Notes under the pieces: model-generated | Told to the model about the DNA's origin: nothing | The model's input: only the letters and a program-made list of their open reading frames with translations | The model's database searches: none | Part shown: one piece after another, positions 25,760 to 34,107 of the stretch | How positions within the stretch are numbered: position 1 is the stretch's first letter | How the letters are laid out: every line of letters begins with the position of its first letter | Assembly: GCA_040755615.1 (NCBI GenBank) | Contig: JBFMAL010000007.1 | Coordinates: forward strand, 10,048-74,047 | Direction of reading: 5' to 3' | DNA: 64,000 bases | From: DYEP01 sp040755615 | Lineage (GTDB): Bacteria > Bacillota > Sulfobacillia > DUSP01 > DYEP01 | Program-made: the position numbers and the translations under genes

Positions 25760-25782
25760 CTCTTGGTAAACCTGCATCCACC

Positions 25783-26994
25783 TTATCTGAAGAACGTCCG
25801 CTTGAGCCTGAACAGGATACCGACTCCGGCCGCGACCGTGATTACTACCGGCAGGATACCCGCAAGGAAGACTAGGATGGCTGAGAACGAGTCCACGATC
25901 GCCTCTATGGATTTCCTGAACGCGTCAAGGATCTTATCCCAGAGCCCCGGCTCCTTCGGTGTCTCCTCTGCCGGGGTATCCCTCAGGTTCAGGTTGATCG
26001 TCGAAAGGCTGACCAGGTTGTCAAGATACCTGAGACTGCCCTGGTACATCTCCAGCTCGGTTCTCACCCGGGTCAGTTCCATCTCTATGCGCAATATTTC
26101 ATCAACTGTCTTGGCCTCTCCCAGAATGACCAGGAGCCGCTGTTCCTGGGTCTTAAGCGCTCTCAACCGGCTCTCTGTGTCTACGTACTCCTGAGTAACA
26201 TCCTGCCCAGCGACTGATTCGTTAATCACCTCGCCTAAGCTCTTGAACTGGTCAAGCGCGACTGCGAAGTTCCTTTCCGGGATTCTCAGGACGTACCTGC
26301 CAAACCTTTTGTCTTTGTCCTTCCAGAGCGCTGACTCCTGGACATACCCTCCAAGACTCTCGGCCAAAAGCGGTATCTTCCTGAAGGTGGGCTCAAACTC
26401 TTCCTTGTCTACCCGCACCTCCACGTCAGCCCGCTTTATCACCTTGCGGTCAAACGCCTGCTCCATCTCCAGAGCCCCGGAGCGACTTTCAATGCTCTGT
26501 AACATGCTCTTCTGCGAGATCTCATCTGGAGCGGCGGTGTCTGCGCTCGAAAATTCCCGGCTCCCATCGGTTTTGGCCGGAGCGCCCGCACCGTAATCAG
26601 CGGGAGGAGCGGCGGGAGCGACCATCTTCGTCTGCCCGACTCCTCGGAAAAGGCCGCCTGATGCGGATAGGTAATACGTTATACCTATGATGACGACCAA
26701 AAAGGCTGCCGCTATCTGTACCTTCGAGGAAGAGAGGTTGAACCTCCTGGCGACTTTCCGCCACGGGCTTGCCTCTCTAGCTTTTACCTTGGCCATGAGA
26801 CTCGCCCTGAATCCGGAGGGCACCTCCACGTCTTCCATGGAGCGGCATAAACCTACAACCTCTTTCAAGGCTTCCAGTTCAGCCCTGCATTTCGCACAGG
26901 AGGAGAGGTGTTCATCCACTCTTTCTGACTCAGCTTCTGTCAATTCACCGTCGATGTACGGAGACAGCGACTCCATGCACTCACTGCAGTTCAC
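25783..26994 (-). CDS. Zinc-finger anti-sigma factor with DUF4349 domain
   Basis: 403 aa. The N-terminal zf-HC2 domain, MNCSECMESLSPYIDGELTEAESERVDEHLSSCAKC, holds the H29-C33-C36 zinc site of anti-ECF-sigma factors. One transmembrane helix follows (92-109), then a low-complexity linker (APAAPPADYGAGAPAK), then an extracytoplasmic DUF4349 domain (about 185-360: RADVEVRVDKEEFEP, YVQESALWKDKDKRFGRYVLRIPE, coiled-coil stretch RLRALKTQEQRLLVILGEAKTVDEIL) and a C-terminal helix (about 370-395). It overlaps the sigma gene by 4 bp, so it should bind and restrain that sigma factor until an envelope signal acts on the outer domain. Confidence 0.9.
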   Translation of the reverse strand: MNCSECMESLSPYIDGELTEAESERVDEHLSSCAKCRAELEALKEVVGLCRSMEDVEVPSGFRASLMAKVKAREASPWRKVARRFNLSSSKVQIAAAFLVVIIGITYYLSASGGLFRGVGQTKMVAPAAPPADYGAGAPAKTDGSREFSSADTAAPDEISQKSMLQSIESRSGALEMEQAFDRKVIKRADVEVRVDKEEFEPTFRKIPLLAESLGGYVQESALWKDKDKRFGRYVLRIPERNFAVALDQFKSLGEVINESVAGQDVTQEYVDTESRLRALKTQEQRLLVILGEAKTVDEILRIEMELTRVRTELEMYQGSLRYLDNLVSLSTINLNLRDTPAEETPKEPGLWDKILDAFRKSIEAIVDSFSAILVFLAGILPVVITVAAGVGILFRLKRTFFR

Positions 26995-27611
26995 CTCATC
27001 TCCCTCCCTTCACACCTTTGGACGCTCTCTTTCTTGAAAAGTTCCAGACCAGACAAACGTTGTTTGAGAGCCGTCCTTGCCCTGTTAAGTCTGGATTTCA
27101 CCGTGCCTAGGGATATGTTCAAGTATACCGCGATCTCCTCATATGACATCCCCTGAAGGTCTCTTAACACGACGACCATCCTGTAGTCCTCAGACAGCGC
27201 GTTAATGCCCTCGATGACTGCCCGCTGCAGTTCTTCGCGTTCAATTATCTCGGAAGGTCCATCCGATGAATCCACAAGTTGCCTGTACGTCTCCCCCTCG
27301 TCGGTCACCCTCGGTTGATTCAGGTAAACAGTCTTCTTCCTCCTCTTTCTGCGGATCTCATCCAGGCAAACGTTGCATACTATTCTGTACAACCACGTGG
27401 AAAAACTTGAATCAAAGCGAAACGAGGGGAGTGCCGTATAAACGCGCAAAAAGGCCTCCTGGGCCAGATCCTTTGCGTCCTCCGGGTCGTCCGTCATTCG
27501 ATATGCGATGTTGAACACTTTCTTCTCATAGATGGAGACTAGCTCCGCAAATGCGTCCTGATCTCCACGCTTGCACCGGGCTACGAGAAGTTCCTCTCGC
27601 ACCTTTTCCAA
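26991..27611 (-). CDS. ECF RNA polymerase sigma factor (SigW-like)
   Basis: 206 aa. A TTG at 27611 lies 6 nt after GGGGAGG. Region 2 (DAFAELVSIYEKKVFNIAYRMT, DPEDAKDLAQEAFLRVYTALPSFRFDSSFSTWLYRIVCNVCLDEIRRKRRK) and region 4 (LSEDYRMVVVLRDLQGMSYEEIAVYLNISLGTVKSRLNRARTALKQRL) are complete. It is a group 4 sigma factor directing RNA polymerase to stress or envelope genes. It is coupled to its anti-sigma factor by ATGA. A candidate self-recognised promoter lies upstream at 27671-27696. Confidence 0.93.
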   Translation of the reverse strand: MEKVREELLVARCKRGDQDAFAELVSIYEKKVFNIAYRMTDDPEDAKDLAQEAFLRVYTALPSFRFDSSFSTWLYRIVCNVCLDEIRRKRRKKTVYLNQPRVTDEGETYRQLVDSSDGPSEIIEREELQRAVIEGINALSEDYRMVVVLRDLQGMSYEEIAVYLNISLGTVKSRLNRARTALKQRLSGLELFKKESVQRCEGREMR

Positions 27612-27670
27612 AGGCAACCTCCCCTTTCAAAAAGCGCAGGGTCCGAAATAGGAATGGATCGTAACGAGCT

Positions 27671-27696
27671 AACGATCTCATGCTGAAAACATTTCA
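27671..27696 (-). promoter_or_regulatory. Candidate ECF autoregulatory promoter
   Basis: Minus strand TGAAAT (27691-27696), 16-bp spacer, CGTT (27671-27674), close to the SigW-type pattern TGAAAC-N16-CGTA. It lies 60 bp before the sigma gene start, where positive autoregulation is common. Confidence 0.4.
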
Positions 27697-27805
27697 ACAA
27701 GACGATCGTTCCTTCCTCCAACGAGTCATCTTCCAGGCTGCTGTTAAAACAAGTCTGAAATGGCTCTGACTTCCCGCAAAAAGATAGCGCGAAAAAGCGG
27801 CTTCA

Positions 27806-27835
27806 TTGACAATAAACTCAGGTGCGTGCTAGAAT
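27806..27835 (+). promoter_or_regulatory. Promoter of tRNA-Leu(CAA)
   Basis: TTGACA (27806-27811), 18-bp spacer, TAGAAT (27830-27835), 9 bp before the tRNA 5' end. Confidence 0.65.
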
Positions 27836-27843
27836 ACAGTTGC

Positions 27844-27930
27844 GCCGAGATGGCGGAACAGGCAGACGCGGCGGTCTCAAAAACCGTTGAGGGCGACCTC
27901 ATGGGGGTTCGACTCCCCCTCTCGGCACCA
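27844..27930 (+). tRNA. tRNA-Leu (anticodon CAA)
   Basis: 87 nt including encoded CCA. Acceptor GCCGAGA pairs with TCTCGGC. The anticodon stem GCGGT/ACCGT (one G-T pair) encloses loop CTCAAAA, anticodon CAA (reads UUG). Class II variable arm and T arm GGGGGTTCGACTCCCCC are present. Confidence 0.93.
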
Positions 27931-28129
27931 CCCAATTTGCTCCTGAAAATGGCGTACGAGGCACGACAAAAAGCGGCCAGCCTGTATTTGGATTAGTTTG
28001 GGGCTGAAAAAGAACGGCAGATCCTTGGGTAATCTGCTGTTTTGCTTTTCTACCAACCAAAAATCGCACTGACTCATTGTCTAAACCGGACACTGATGTC
28101 GCCCTTTATAATAAAGACGGAAGTATACC

Positions 28130-28868
28130 TTTTCAAGTTCGCACAACGGTGGTTTGACTATCCCCTTCCTTGGCAAGTGAGGACTCCGAAAACACTTTCA
28201 TCTCATTGCAATAACGCTGCCCATTCTCCGGTGCCTTCTCGGCGCGGGGTAAAAGCAGCGTAAACGTTGTGCCTGTGTTACATCAATGCAGCCCCCCTGT
28301 TCCTTCATAAGCTGCCGGCATAGGGGAAGACCGAGGCCCGTACCGTTGGGTTTGGTTGTGTAGAAAGGCTTAAAAATATGTTCTAAGTGCTCTTTTCCAA
28401 TTCCCGGTCCGTTATCGCTGATGCACACCTTACCGCACCTATCATCGCTGCCCGTACTTACAGAAAGCATCTTTTGCGCCTGGCCTTCCATAGCCTCAAG
28501 CGCGTTTTGGACGATATTTAATATCACCTGGCGTATCTTGTCCGGATCACACACCACTTCTACCTCTTGCGCCCCCAGCGAGGTTTCCATCTTCACACCC
28601 GCCTCTTCACACCGGTCCCCAACAAAGCGGACCATGTCTCCTACCAGGATATTAAGCGGTACTGGCCAAGCATGCCGGTGGCGTGCCGTTCCAGTATTTG
28701 CGCGACCATGTGCAGTTGCTGCTCCCGCTGGGACGTACCGAACCGCACAAGACTCCACTGCACTATAATCCCTAAAAACAACATGGGCAGGACAACCAAT
28801 GCGGTCAGCCGGAAGTAAATACACCTGGTGAGCTCAAGGGGGAAGAGGAGGCTTCTTAGTGTGCTCAT
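28130..28868 (-). pseudogene. Broken sensor histidine kinase
   Basis: The start (28868) gives MSTLRSLLFPLELTRCIYFRLTALVVLPMLFLGIIVQWSLV, a membrane anchor, then GTSQREQQLHMVAQILERH and stops at about 28641. In another frame comes LNILVGDMVRFVGDRCEEAGV, then the ATPase motifs DPDKIRQVILNIVQNALEAM (N box), ISDNGPGIG (G1) and KPNGTGLGLPLCRQLMKEQGG (F/G2). A last shift moves to TTFTLLLPRAEKAPEN. The phosphoacceptor His region is deleted and there are two frameshifts, so it cannot signal. It is Kin/ResE-like in its catalytic domain. Confidence 0.75.
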
Positions 28869-28993
28869 GCGGTCGATCCCCTTTATTACCGGGTCTTCGG
28901 GAAAAAGGCTGTGACGAAAAACTCAAGCGTTGTCACCCTGTCCCGTACGGCACGCTGTTGCGGGTTCGATACACAGGATGGGTATTCCTTCTT

Positions 28994-29031
28994 GAAAAAC
29001 AAGCCGGAACCCGTGTATTTCCGGGTCCGGC
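28994..29031 (-). terminator. Intrinsic terminator after the Spo0E-like gene
   Basis: Minus strand GCCGGACCCG-loop-CGGGTTCCGGC (one bulge) followed by TTGTTTTTC, 15 bp after the stop. Confidence 0.75.
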
Positions 29032-29045
29032 AGGAAGATGAGCTC

Positions 29046-29333
29046 TCAGGCTGAACGTGTGAGATACATGTTCATAAGATTGTCAAACGTCCTCGAAAGT
29101 TGTTGAACCGCCGGATGTTGCATGTCCCCGCCTGGTGATTCCACTATGGCGTAAAGCGCGCGCCTGACCTCCTCCATCACATAAATAAGAAGTTCACATT
29201 GATGGTCCGCCCGGTGATGCCTCGCACGGCATCCTTCAAACAACTCCATGGGTGGTGAATACTCCTTTGCTCCGTTGAATAGTGCGATCCCCAACCTGTT
29301 ATTGATTCGACGTTGAGTTTCATTTTCCTTCAT
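29046..29333 (-). CDS. Spo0E-like sporulation regulator
   Basis: 95 aa. The C-terminal half, LLIYVMEEVRRALYAIVES then HPAVQQLSRTFDNLMNMY, has the two-helix pattern of Spo0E phosphatases, where the second helix carries S-x-x-x-D (here S80-R-T-F-D84; SQELD in the classic members). Spo0E proteins dephosphorylate Spo0A~P and hold back sporulation. The N-terminal 45 residues are an extension I do not recognise. It lies beside a broken sensor kinase, a plausible former partner. The ribosome site is weak, so the start could differ. Confidence 0.55.
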   Translation of the reverse strand: MKENETQRRINNRLGIALFNGAKEYSPPMELFEGCRARHHRADHQCELLIYVMEEVRRALYAIVESPGGDMQHPAVQQLSRTFDNLMNMYLTRSA

Positions 29334-29432
29334 GGCTTCTACACAATAGCAGATTGTAAAAATCTGTCAGCTGTGAAACTCGCTGCCGGGTTACCCGACA
29401 ACCGGTAGCCGCCTCGGGCAGCCCGGGTCGCT

Positions 29433-30185
29433 TCAGGCGGTTTCTCCACCGTCAATCGGTATGTACTGGCCCGTGATGTACGCGGCTTCGGATGAAGCCA
29501 GGAAGGCAAACAGTGCAGCCACTTCCTCCGGGTCGGCGTGGCGCCGGAGCGGGATGCGTTGGTTTACCTGTTCTATCATTTCCGGTGTATACTCCGCCTT
29601 CTGCATGGGTGTGAGCACGTAACCAGGACACACAGCGTTCACCCTGAGCCACGGTGCAAACTCCAGTGCGATGGTCTTGCACAGCAGGATAACGCCTGCC
29701 TTCGACGCGTTGTAGTCGGCATAGAGCGGGTGTCCCTCCATACCGTTGGTGGAAGCCGTAAACAGCAGCACTCCTGACCGCTGAGGCAGCATGCGCCTGA
29801 TCGCCTCCTGGGCGCACAGGAACACACCGCCCAGGTTCACGCCCAGCACTTCCGACCACTGCCTGAAGTCAATCTCGAGAAACGGCCGACGGTAGCTGAT
29901 CCCCGCGTTGGCGATGAGAACGTCCACACCACCCACCAGCGCGTCCACCTGAACGAATGCGCTGCGGACATCTTCTGGCGAACTGACATCGCACCTCACG
30001 CCCCCGGCCAACCCCGGTGTAACCGAGAGTATCTCGTCCAGCGCGCCCATGTTCCTGTCCAAGATCACGACCCTGGCGCCCTCCTGCATGAATCGCCGGG
30101 CAGTCGCAAGACCGATCCCGCTCGCCCCGCCCGTGACCACCACTCTCTTGCCCACAAGATCCGGATACCTCGCTGAAACTGACAT
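29433..30185 (-). CDS. SDR family oxidoreductase
   Basis: 250 aa, classical short-chain dehydrogenase. Cofactor motif TGGASGIG (18-25), acidic residue in VILDRN (NAD preference likely), NAGISY, catalytic Ser in LFTASTNG, Tyr and Lys in YADYNASKAG, and the C-terminal ITGQYIPIDGGETA. It acts on an alcohol/ketone pair not defined by sequence (3-oxoacyl-ACP reductase, glucose or polyol dehydrogenase-like). It follows the MFS transporter by 30 bp on the same strand and could act on the transported compound. Confidence 0.88.
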   Translation of the reverse strand: MSVSARYPDLVGKRVVVTGGASGIGLATARRFMQEGARVVILDRNMGALDEILSVTPGLAGGVRCDVSSPEDVRSAFVQVDALVGGVDVLIANAGISYRRPFLEIDFRQWSEVLGVNLGGVFLCAQEAIRRMLPQRSGVLLFTASTNGMEGHPLYADYNASKAGVILLCKTIALEFAPWLRVNAVCPGYVLTPMQKAEYTPEMIEQVNQRIPLRRHADPEEVAALFAFLASSEAAYITGQYIPIDGGETA

Positions 30186-30214
30186 ATCCGCACTCCTTTT
30201 CTTCTAGGTTTCTC

Positions 30215-31420
30215 TCAGTCTGCTTCCCGCGTTGCGTGCTTGAGTTTTCCCGGACGTGTGCTGGCGCTCACCGCGATACAACCGAGAGTTGATACGGCAA
30301 GCAGGAACACGCAGGACCACAGCAGGGTAGTCATGCCGTAAAGATCCCCGATGTAGCCCGTGAGCGTAACGCCGAGCCCGCCCAGGCCCCATGCAGTCCC
30401 CTGGATTATCCCTGACGCCATGCCTGACCGTTCCGGATAAAGCTCCTGGGCGAGTACCGTAGCGACAGGAAACGCTGCGTGGGTAAACGCGCCTGCAATA
30501 AGCCACCACCACCACGAAGCCACACCCCGAGTGAGGAGAAACAGCGCGGTAGCCACTGTAGACAACAAGCCCGAGCCGACAAGAACCATACGCCTGCCTA
30601 TCCGGTCTGAGGCTGCGCCTGCCAGAATCCCGCCGAGCGCGCCAGCAAACAGGTAGCCGAACAAGAGCCAGCTCACAGCGGTTTCGGAGTACTCCAGCGC
30701 GTAGAAGTAAAAGGCCGCGTAGCCTAAAATGGCGCTGGCCGCCCACGCCCGAAGAAAAGCGACAGTACCCAGGACCACGAGCGCAGCGCCCTTCTTGCTC
30801 CCGCCCCACGCGCTGCGCTCTGCAACCGGAGCTGCACGAGCGCCATCCCATTTGTGTACGCCCAAACCGACCTGCATGAGCACCACCAGCAGCGCCGGCC
30901 AGAGCAGGAACCTGAGGCCGGATACGCCGTGACGCACAACTGCGGGCATGACGAGCAAGGGGCCGAGCGCGTAGCCGGCGGTGCCGAACGCCGAGTACCA
31001 GCTCATGGCCGTACCCTTCGTGTTCATCGCCATCCGGTGCACTAGGGTCGCTCCGTAGGGGTGAACGAACGCCGCTCCCAGCGCCGAGAGCACAGTGAGC
31101 AAAAGCAGCGTACCGTAGCTGCGGGCGTAAGCGATGGATGACATGGCAAGCGCGGTCCACATTATCGCCGCAGGTAGCATCCAGGGTCGCCCCAGCCGGT
31201 CGCCGAGCTGGCCGAATAACGGCTGGGTGGCGCATTCCGTGACAGCGAGCGAGGTCATCAGGAAACCGCTGGCCGTAAGAGAAATCTTCAGTTCCAGAGA
31301 TAGCTGCGGCAAGATGGGGTAGATGAAGGCCATGTAAAAGTCTACTGCAAAATGGCTCAGGGATATCGCAACAAGGGCGCCAAACACCGATTCGGTGCTC
31401 CGGGATGACGACTGGGACAT
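30215..31420 (-). CDS. MFS transporter, fosmidomycin-resistance-like
   Basis: 401 aa from the ATG at 31420 (TTG at 31423 adjacent). Twelve hydrophobic segments. Landmarks: SLSHFAVDFYMAFIYPILPQL (TM1, with the His-Phe-x-x-D of the Fsr group), GQLGDRLGRPW (the MFS loop 2-3 motif), GAAFVHPYGATLVHRM (HP.GA motif typical of Fsr), AGAASDRIGRRMVLVG (second-half repeat). Likely a drug/proton antiporter; substrate unknown. Paired with the SDR gene downstream. Confidence 0.85.
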   Translation of the reverse strand: MSQSSSRSTESVFGALVAISLSHFAVDFYMAFIYPILPQLSLELKISLTASGFLMTSLAVTECATQPLFGQLGDRLGRPWMLPAAIMWTALAMSSIAYARSYGTLLLLTVLSALGAAFVHPYGATLVHRMAMNTKGTAMSWYSAFGTAGYALGPLLVMPAVVRHGVSGLRFLLWPALLVVLMQVGLGVHKWDGARAAPVAERSAWGGSKKGAALVVLGTVAFLRAWAASAILGYAAFYFYALEYSETAVSWLLFGYLFAGALGGILAGAASDRIGRRMVLVGSGLLSTVATALFLLTRGVASWWWWLIAGAFTHAAFPVATVLAQELYPERSGMASGIIQGTAWGLGGLGVTLTGYIGDLYGMTTLLWSCVFLLAVSTLGCIAVSASTRPGKLKHATREAD

Positions 31421-31439
31421 CAAGACAACCGACCTTCTT

Positions 31440-32777
31440 TCAATACTGGTACCTGAGGACTTCGTCTCGTACGATCCCTTCTAGGTGTGCGAGGGTGTTG
31501 CACTCAAACATCTTCACGTGCCGCGAAAACCGCCCCACAGAGGGAATACGGTCCCACTCTTGCCGGGGCAGGGTATTCAGCCAGAGGATATCCCGTGTCA
31601 TCTCCCCAAGGAGCGTGAGCCTTGCTTCGGCTTCGTCAAGACACAGTGTTTTCGTATCACTTACTATTATAACTACCGTGTCAGAAGTTGCATAGGACCT
31701 GTACTCGGCCAAGAAGGTCTGAAGCGATGCCGCTAGGTTCGTGCCCTTCCCCCACTGCGCTGAATGTTCCATGATCTGCTCCGCCGCCTGCCTCATTCCC
31801 ATTTCGGGCTCAAGCAGCTCGGTCACATGCTCAAGTTCCTCGGCGAACAGGAACACCTCCATCGTATCTACCACCGATGCAAGTCCAAGCAGAAACTGTA
31901 CGACGAAACCTGAGTACTTGCTCATGGAGCCAGAGATGTCGGCGAAAAGCAACAACCTGGGCTTTTGTACTTTGCGGGCCCGGAACTTCAGGTGAAACGG
32001 CACTCCGCCCTGACTGATGCTGGAACGGACCGTCCTCCTTATATCCACCTGTGCGCGCCTTCTGCTCATCCTGTACCGGCGACTGAGCCTGGTAGCAAGC
32101 CTGTGCGAGAGCTCGCGCGTCACCCGTTCGAAGTACGGGAGGTCCTCGTCCCTGACCTGCCCCAGATCCCGGTGCAGGAACGAGGAGTCAAGGTCCATCC
32201 CGGCAATTTCATCCAATAGCCCGTCTACCAGCAGGTCCCCAGTTTCCGGCACCGGTACCGCTACTTCTATCCCCTCTTCCCTGAGTTTCTGCCTCCAGCG
32301 GTCCAGGTGCCCCTGCACGATGCTTTCGATGAGCGGCCGGAAGCTCGGCCCTACCTTCTTGCCGTGGGTGCTCCTGTCCAAGAACTCTTTTATCCGCTCC
32401 TGGTCCTCGGGGTCAAGCCGCGCGTATGTGCTCTTTTGCAGGTCAGTCAGGTCCACAGGTTCTCCCAGAAACAAAAGTTCCTCCGATGCCTTCGACAGCT
32501 CGGCGCGCTTCTCGGAAAGCGCGCGCGCGTGTTTTCCAGCGTACTCAGCGAGTACCTCGGGTGGTGAAAAAAACAGATCGAAGGCGCGGTTGAAGGCGGG
32601 CATCTGCTGGCTGTCCTTCACCATAGCGCTTGCCAGCGCGACCCTGACCCGCTCCCGGTCGGTTACGCCCACTTCGGCCAGCGCGCACGTGGCGTCCAGC
32701 AGCTCCGCAGTGGTGACGCGGATGCCGAGTTCCCGGAGCATCATGGCAAACCGGGCCAGCGCGAGGTCGACGCTCAA
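31440..32777 (-). CDS. VWA-domain CoxE-like protein
   Basis: 445 aa. A TTG at 32777 overlaps the stop of the MoxR gene (TTGA) after AGGAGG; an in-frame ATG at 32819 lies inside that gene. N-terminal helical CoxE-like region (VDLALARFAMMLRELGIRVTTAELLDA), basic middle (RLSRRYRMSRRRAQVDIRRTVRSSIS) and a C-terminal von Willebrand A domain with intact MIDAS DISGSMSKYS and later KGTNLAASL and IIVSDTKT. MoxR-VWA pairs act as ATP-driven chaperones that insert metals or activate enzymes; here the client is unknown. Confidence 0.87.
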   Translation of the reverse strand: MSVDLALARFAMMLRELGIRVTTAELLDATCALAEVGVTDRERVRVALASAMVKDSQQMPAFNRAFDLFFSPPEVLAEYAGKHARALSEKRAELSKASEELLFLGEPVDLTDLQKSTYARLDPEDQERIKEFLDRSTHGKKVGPSFRPLIESIVQGHLDRWRQKLREEGIEVAVPVPETGDLLVDGLLDEIAGMDLDSSFLHRDLGQVRDEDLPYFERVTRELSHRLATRLSRRYRMSRRRAQVDIRRTVRSSISQGGVPFHLKFRARKVQKPRLLLFADISGSMSKYSGFVVQFLLGLASVVDTMEVFLFAEELEHVTELLEPEMGMRQAAEQIMEHSAQWGKGTNLAASLQTFLAEYRSYATSDTVVIIVSDTKTLCLDEAEARLTLLGEMTRDILWLNTLPRQEWDRIPSVGRFSRHVKMFECNTLAHLEGIVRDEVLRYQY

Positions 32778-33676
32778 CGCTCCGCCCTCCTCGATGCCTC
32801 CATTAACGAACAAAGACACCCTTTTTCCAATACAGCAGAAAGATCGTCCTTGTGCTTTATCACAAGGTTCAGCGTGGAGCGGACGGCGTGAGCGTCAAGC
32901 TCGCTTGCTCCCATAGCCAAAAGTCCCCGCGTCCAGTCCAGGCTCTCTGCTATGGAAGGCTTCTTCTTCAGGTTATCCATGGACCTCATCCGGTGAACCG
33001 CAGCCGCGACCTGTTCTGCCAGTTTGTCACCGGCCTCGGGAACCTTCGCCTTCAGTATACGGGTTTCCTTCTCCACAGACGGGTAATCAATAAACAGAAA
33101 GAGGCATCTTCTCTTCAGCGCATCCGACAGCTCCCTCGAGCGGTTGGAGGTCAGTACCACGATGGGGATGTGCCGTGCGACGAGCGTACCCATTTCCGGT
33201 ATGGACACCTGGAAATCGCTTAACACTTCAAAGAGAAACGCCTCGAACTGTTCATCAGTCCTGTCCACCTCGTCTATTAAGAGAACGCTTCTCCGGGGCG
33301 ACCGGATCGCGCGGAGCAGCGGCCGCTCGAGCAAGAACGCGTCCGAAAAGATCTCGTCCTCCACGTGCTGTGTGTCGTCATACCGGTCCTTTACGATCTG
33401 TATCCTGATGAGTTGCTTCTGGTAATTCCATTCATAAAGCGCTTTGTTCTCATCCAGACCCTCATAGCACTGGAGCCTGACTAGGGGAAATCCAAACAAG
33501 CCTGACAGCACCTTGGCGATCTCCGTCTTCCCTACCCCCGGAGCACCTTCAACGAGCAATGGCTTGCCCAGCTTGAGCGCCAGGTAAACCGGGACGACGA
33601 TGTCATCATCGGCGATGTAAGATTGGCTTTTGAACCCTTCCCTGAGTCTGGGCAGCGTCAATTCAGCAATATCCAC
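32774..33676 (-). CDS. MoxR-family AAA+ ATPase
   Basis: 300 aa, GTG start overlapping the fxsA stop (TAGTG) after GGAGG. Walker A VEGAPGVGKTEIAKVL (42-57), Walker B VLLIDEVDRTDEQFE, sensor 1 VLTSNRSRELSDALKRRCLFLFIDYP (arginine finger RR), as in MoxR/CoxD ATPases. It forms oligomers that work with the VWA protein encoded immediately after it. The overlap at both ends shows tight coupling with fxsA and the VWA gene. Confidence 0.92.
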   Translation of the reverse strand: MDIAELTLPRLREGFKSQSYIADDDIVVPVYLALKLGKPLLVEGAPGVGKTEIAKVLSGLFGFPLVRLQCYEGLDENKALYEWNYQKQLIRIQIVKDRYDDTQHVEDEIFSDAFLLERPLLRAIRSPRRSVLLIDEVDRTDEQFEAFLFEVLSDFQVSIPEMGTLVARHIPIVVLTSNRSRELSDALKRRCLFLFIDYPSVEKETRILKAKVPEAGDKLAEQVAAAVHRMRSMDNLKKKPSIAESLDWTRGLLAMGASELDAHAVRSTLNLVIKHKDDLSAVLEKGCLCSLMEASRRAER

Positions 33677-34107
33677 TACTCTTCCTCCTGATCCAGGGCT
33701 TGATGTTCAGCCCGACGTATGCGTTCCCTCGTCTTGGCCCACCTTCTCACGTACTGGATCACCCATCGACGGACGCGCGCGCGAAACGCTGGAAACAGGA
33801 GGGCAAACCCCAGCGCATCAGTGAGCAGTCCCGGCGTGATGAGCAGCGCGGCGGCGATGATGATCATGACCCCATCCGCGATTAATTCGGAAGGCAGCTC
33901 GCCAAGAAACATCTTGGTCCATATCCTCCCGAGGACGGAAAGCCCCTGCATCCGCGCAAAGAAAGCGCCCAGCACGCCCGTAGCCACGATGATGGCTATA
34001 ACATAGGCTGTGCCGATCCGCCTCCCCACTGCGATAAGAAGGAGCAGATCTACAGTTGGTACCAGCGTAAAGAGGACCAAAAGCCGAGGCAGCAGGGACC
34101 TTTGCAT
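33676..34107 (-). CDS. fxsA: FxsA family membrane protein
   Basis: 143 aa. Hydrophobic segments at about 8-25, 30-50 and 75-100, with RRIGTAYVIAIIVATGVLGAFFARMQG and the ITPGLLTDALGFALLFPAFR motif that defines FxsA/YtzA. The protein is known for easing phage T7 exclusion in E. coli; its general function is unknown. C-terminus basic and acidic (RRAEHQALDQEEE), cytosolic. It starts directly at the pyk stop. Confidence 0.88.
   Translation of the reverse strand: MQRSLLPRLLVLFTLVPTVDLLLLIAVGRRIGTAYVIAIIVATGVLGAFFARMQGLSVLGRIWTKMFLGELPSELIADGVMIIIAAALLITPGLLTDALGFALLFPAFRARVRRWVIQYVRRWAKTRERIRRAEHQALDQEEE

Noticed and set aside
30204..31235. 343-codon open frame on the minus strand
   Set aside because: Overlaps the MFS gene in another frame; Arg-rich and without domains, whereas the MFS frame has clear family motifs.
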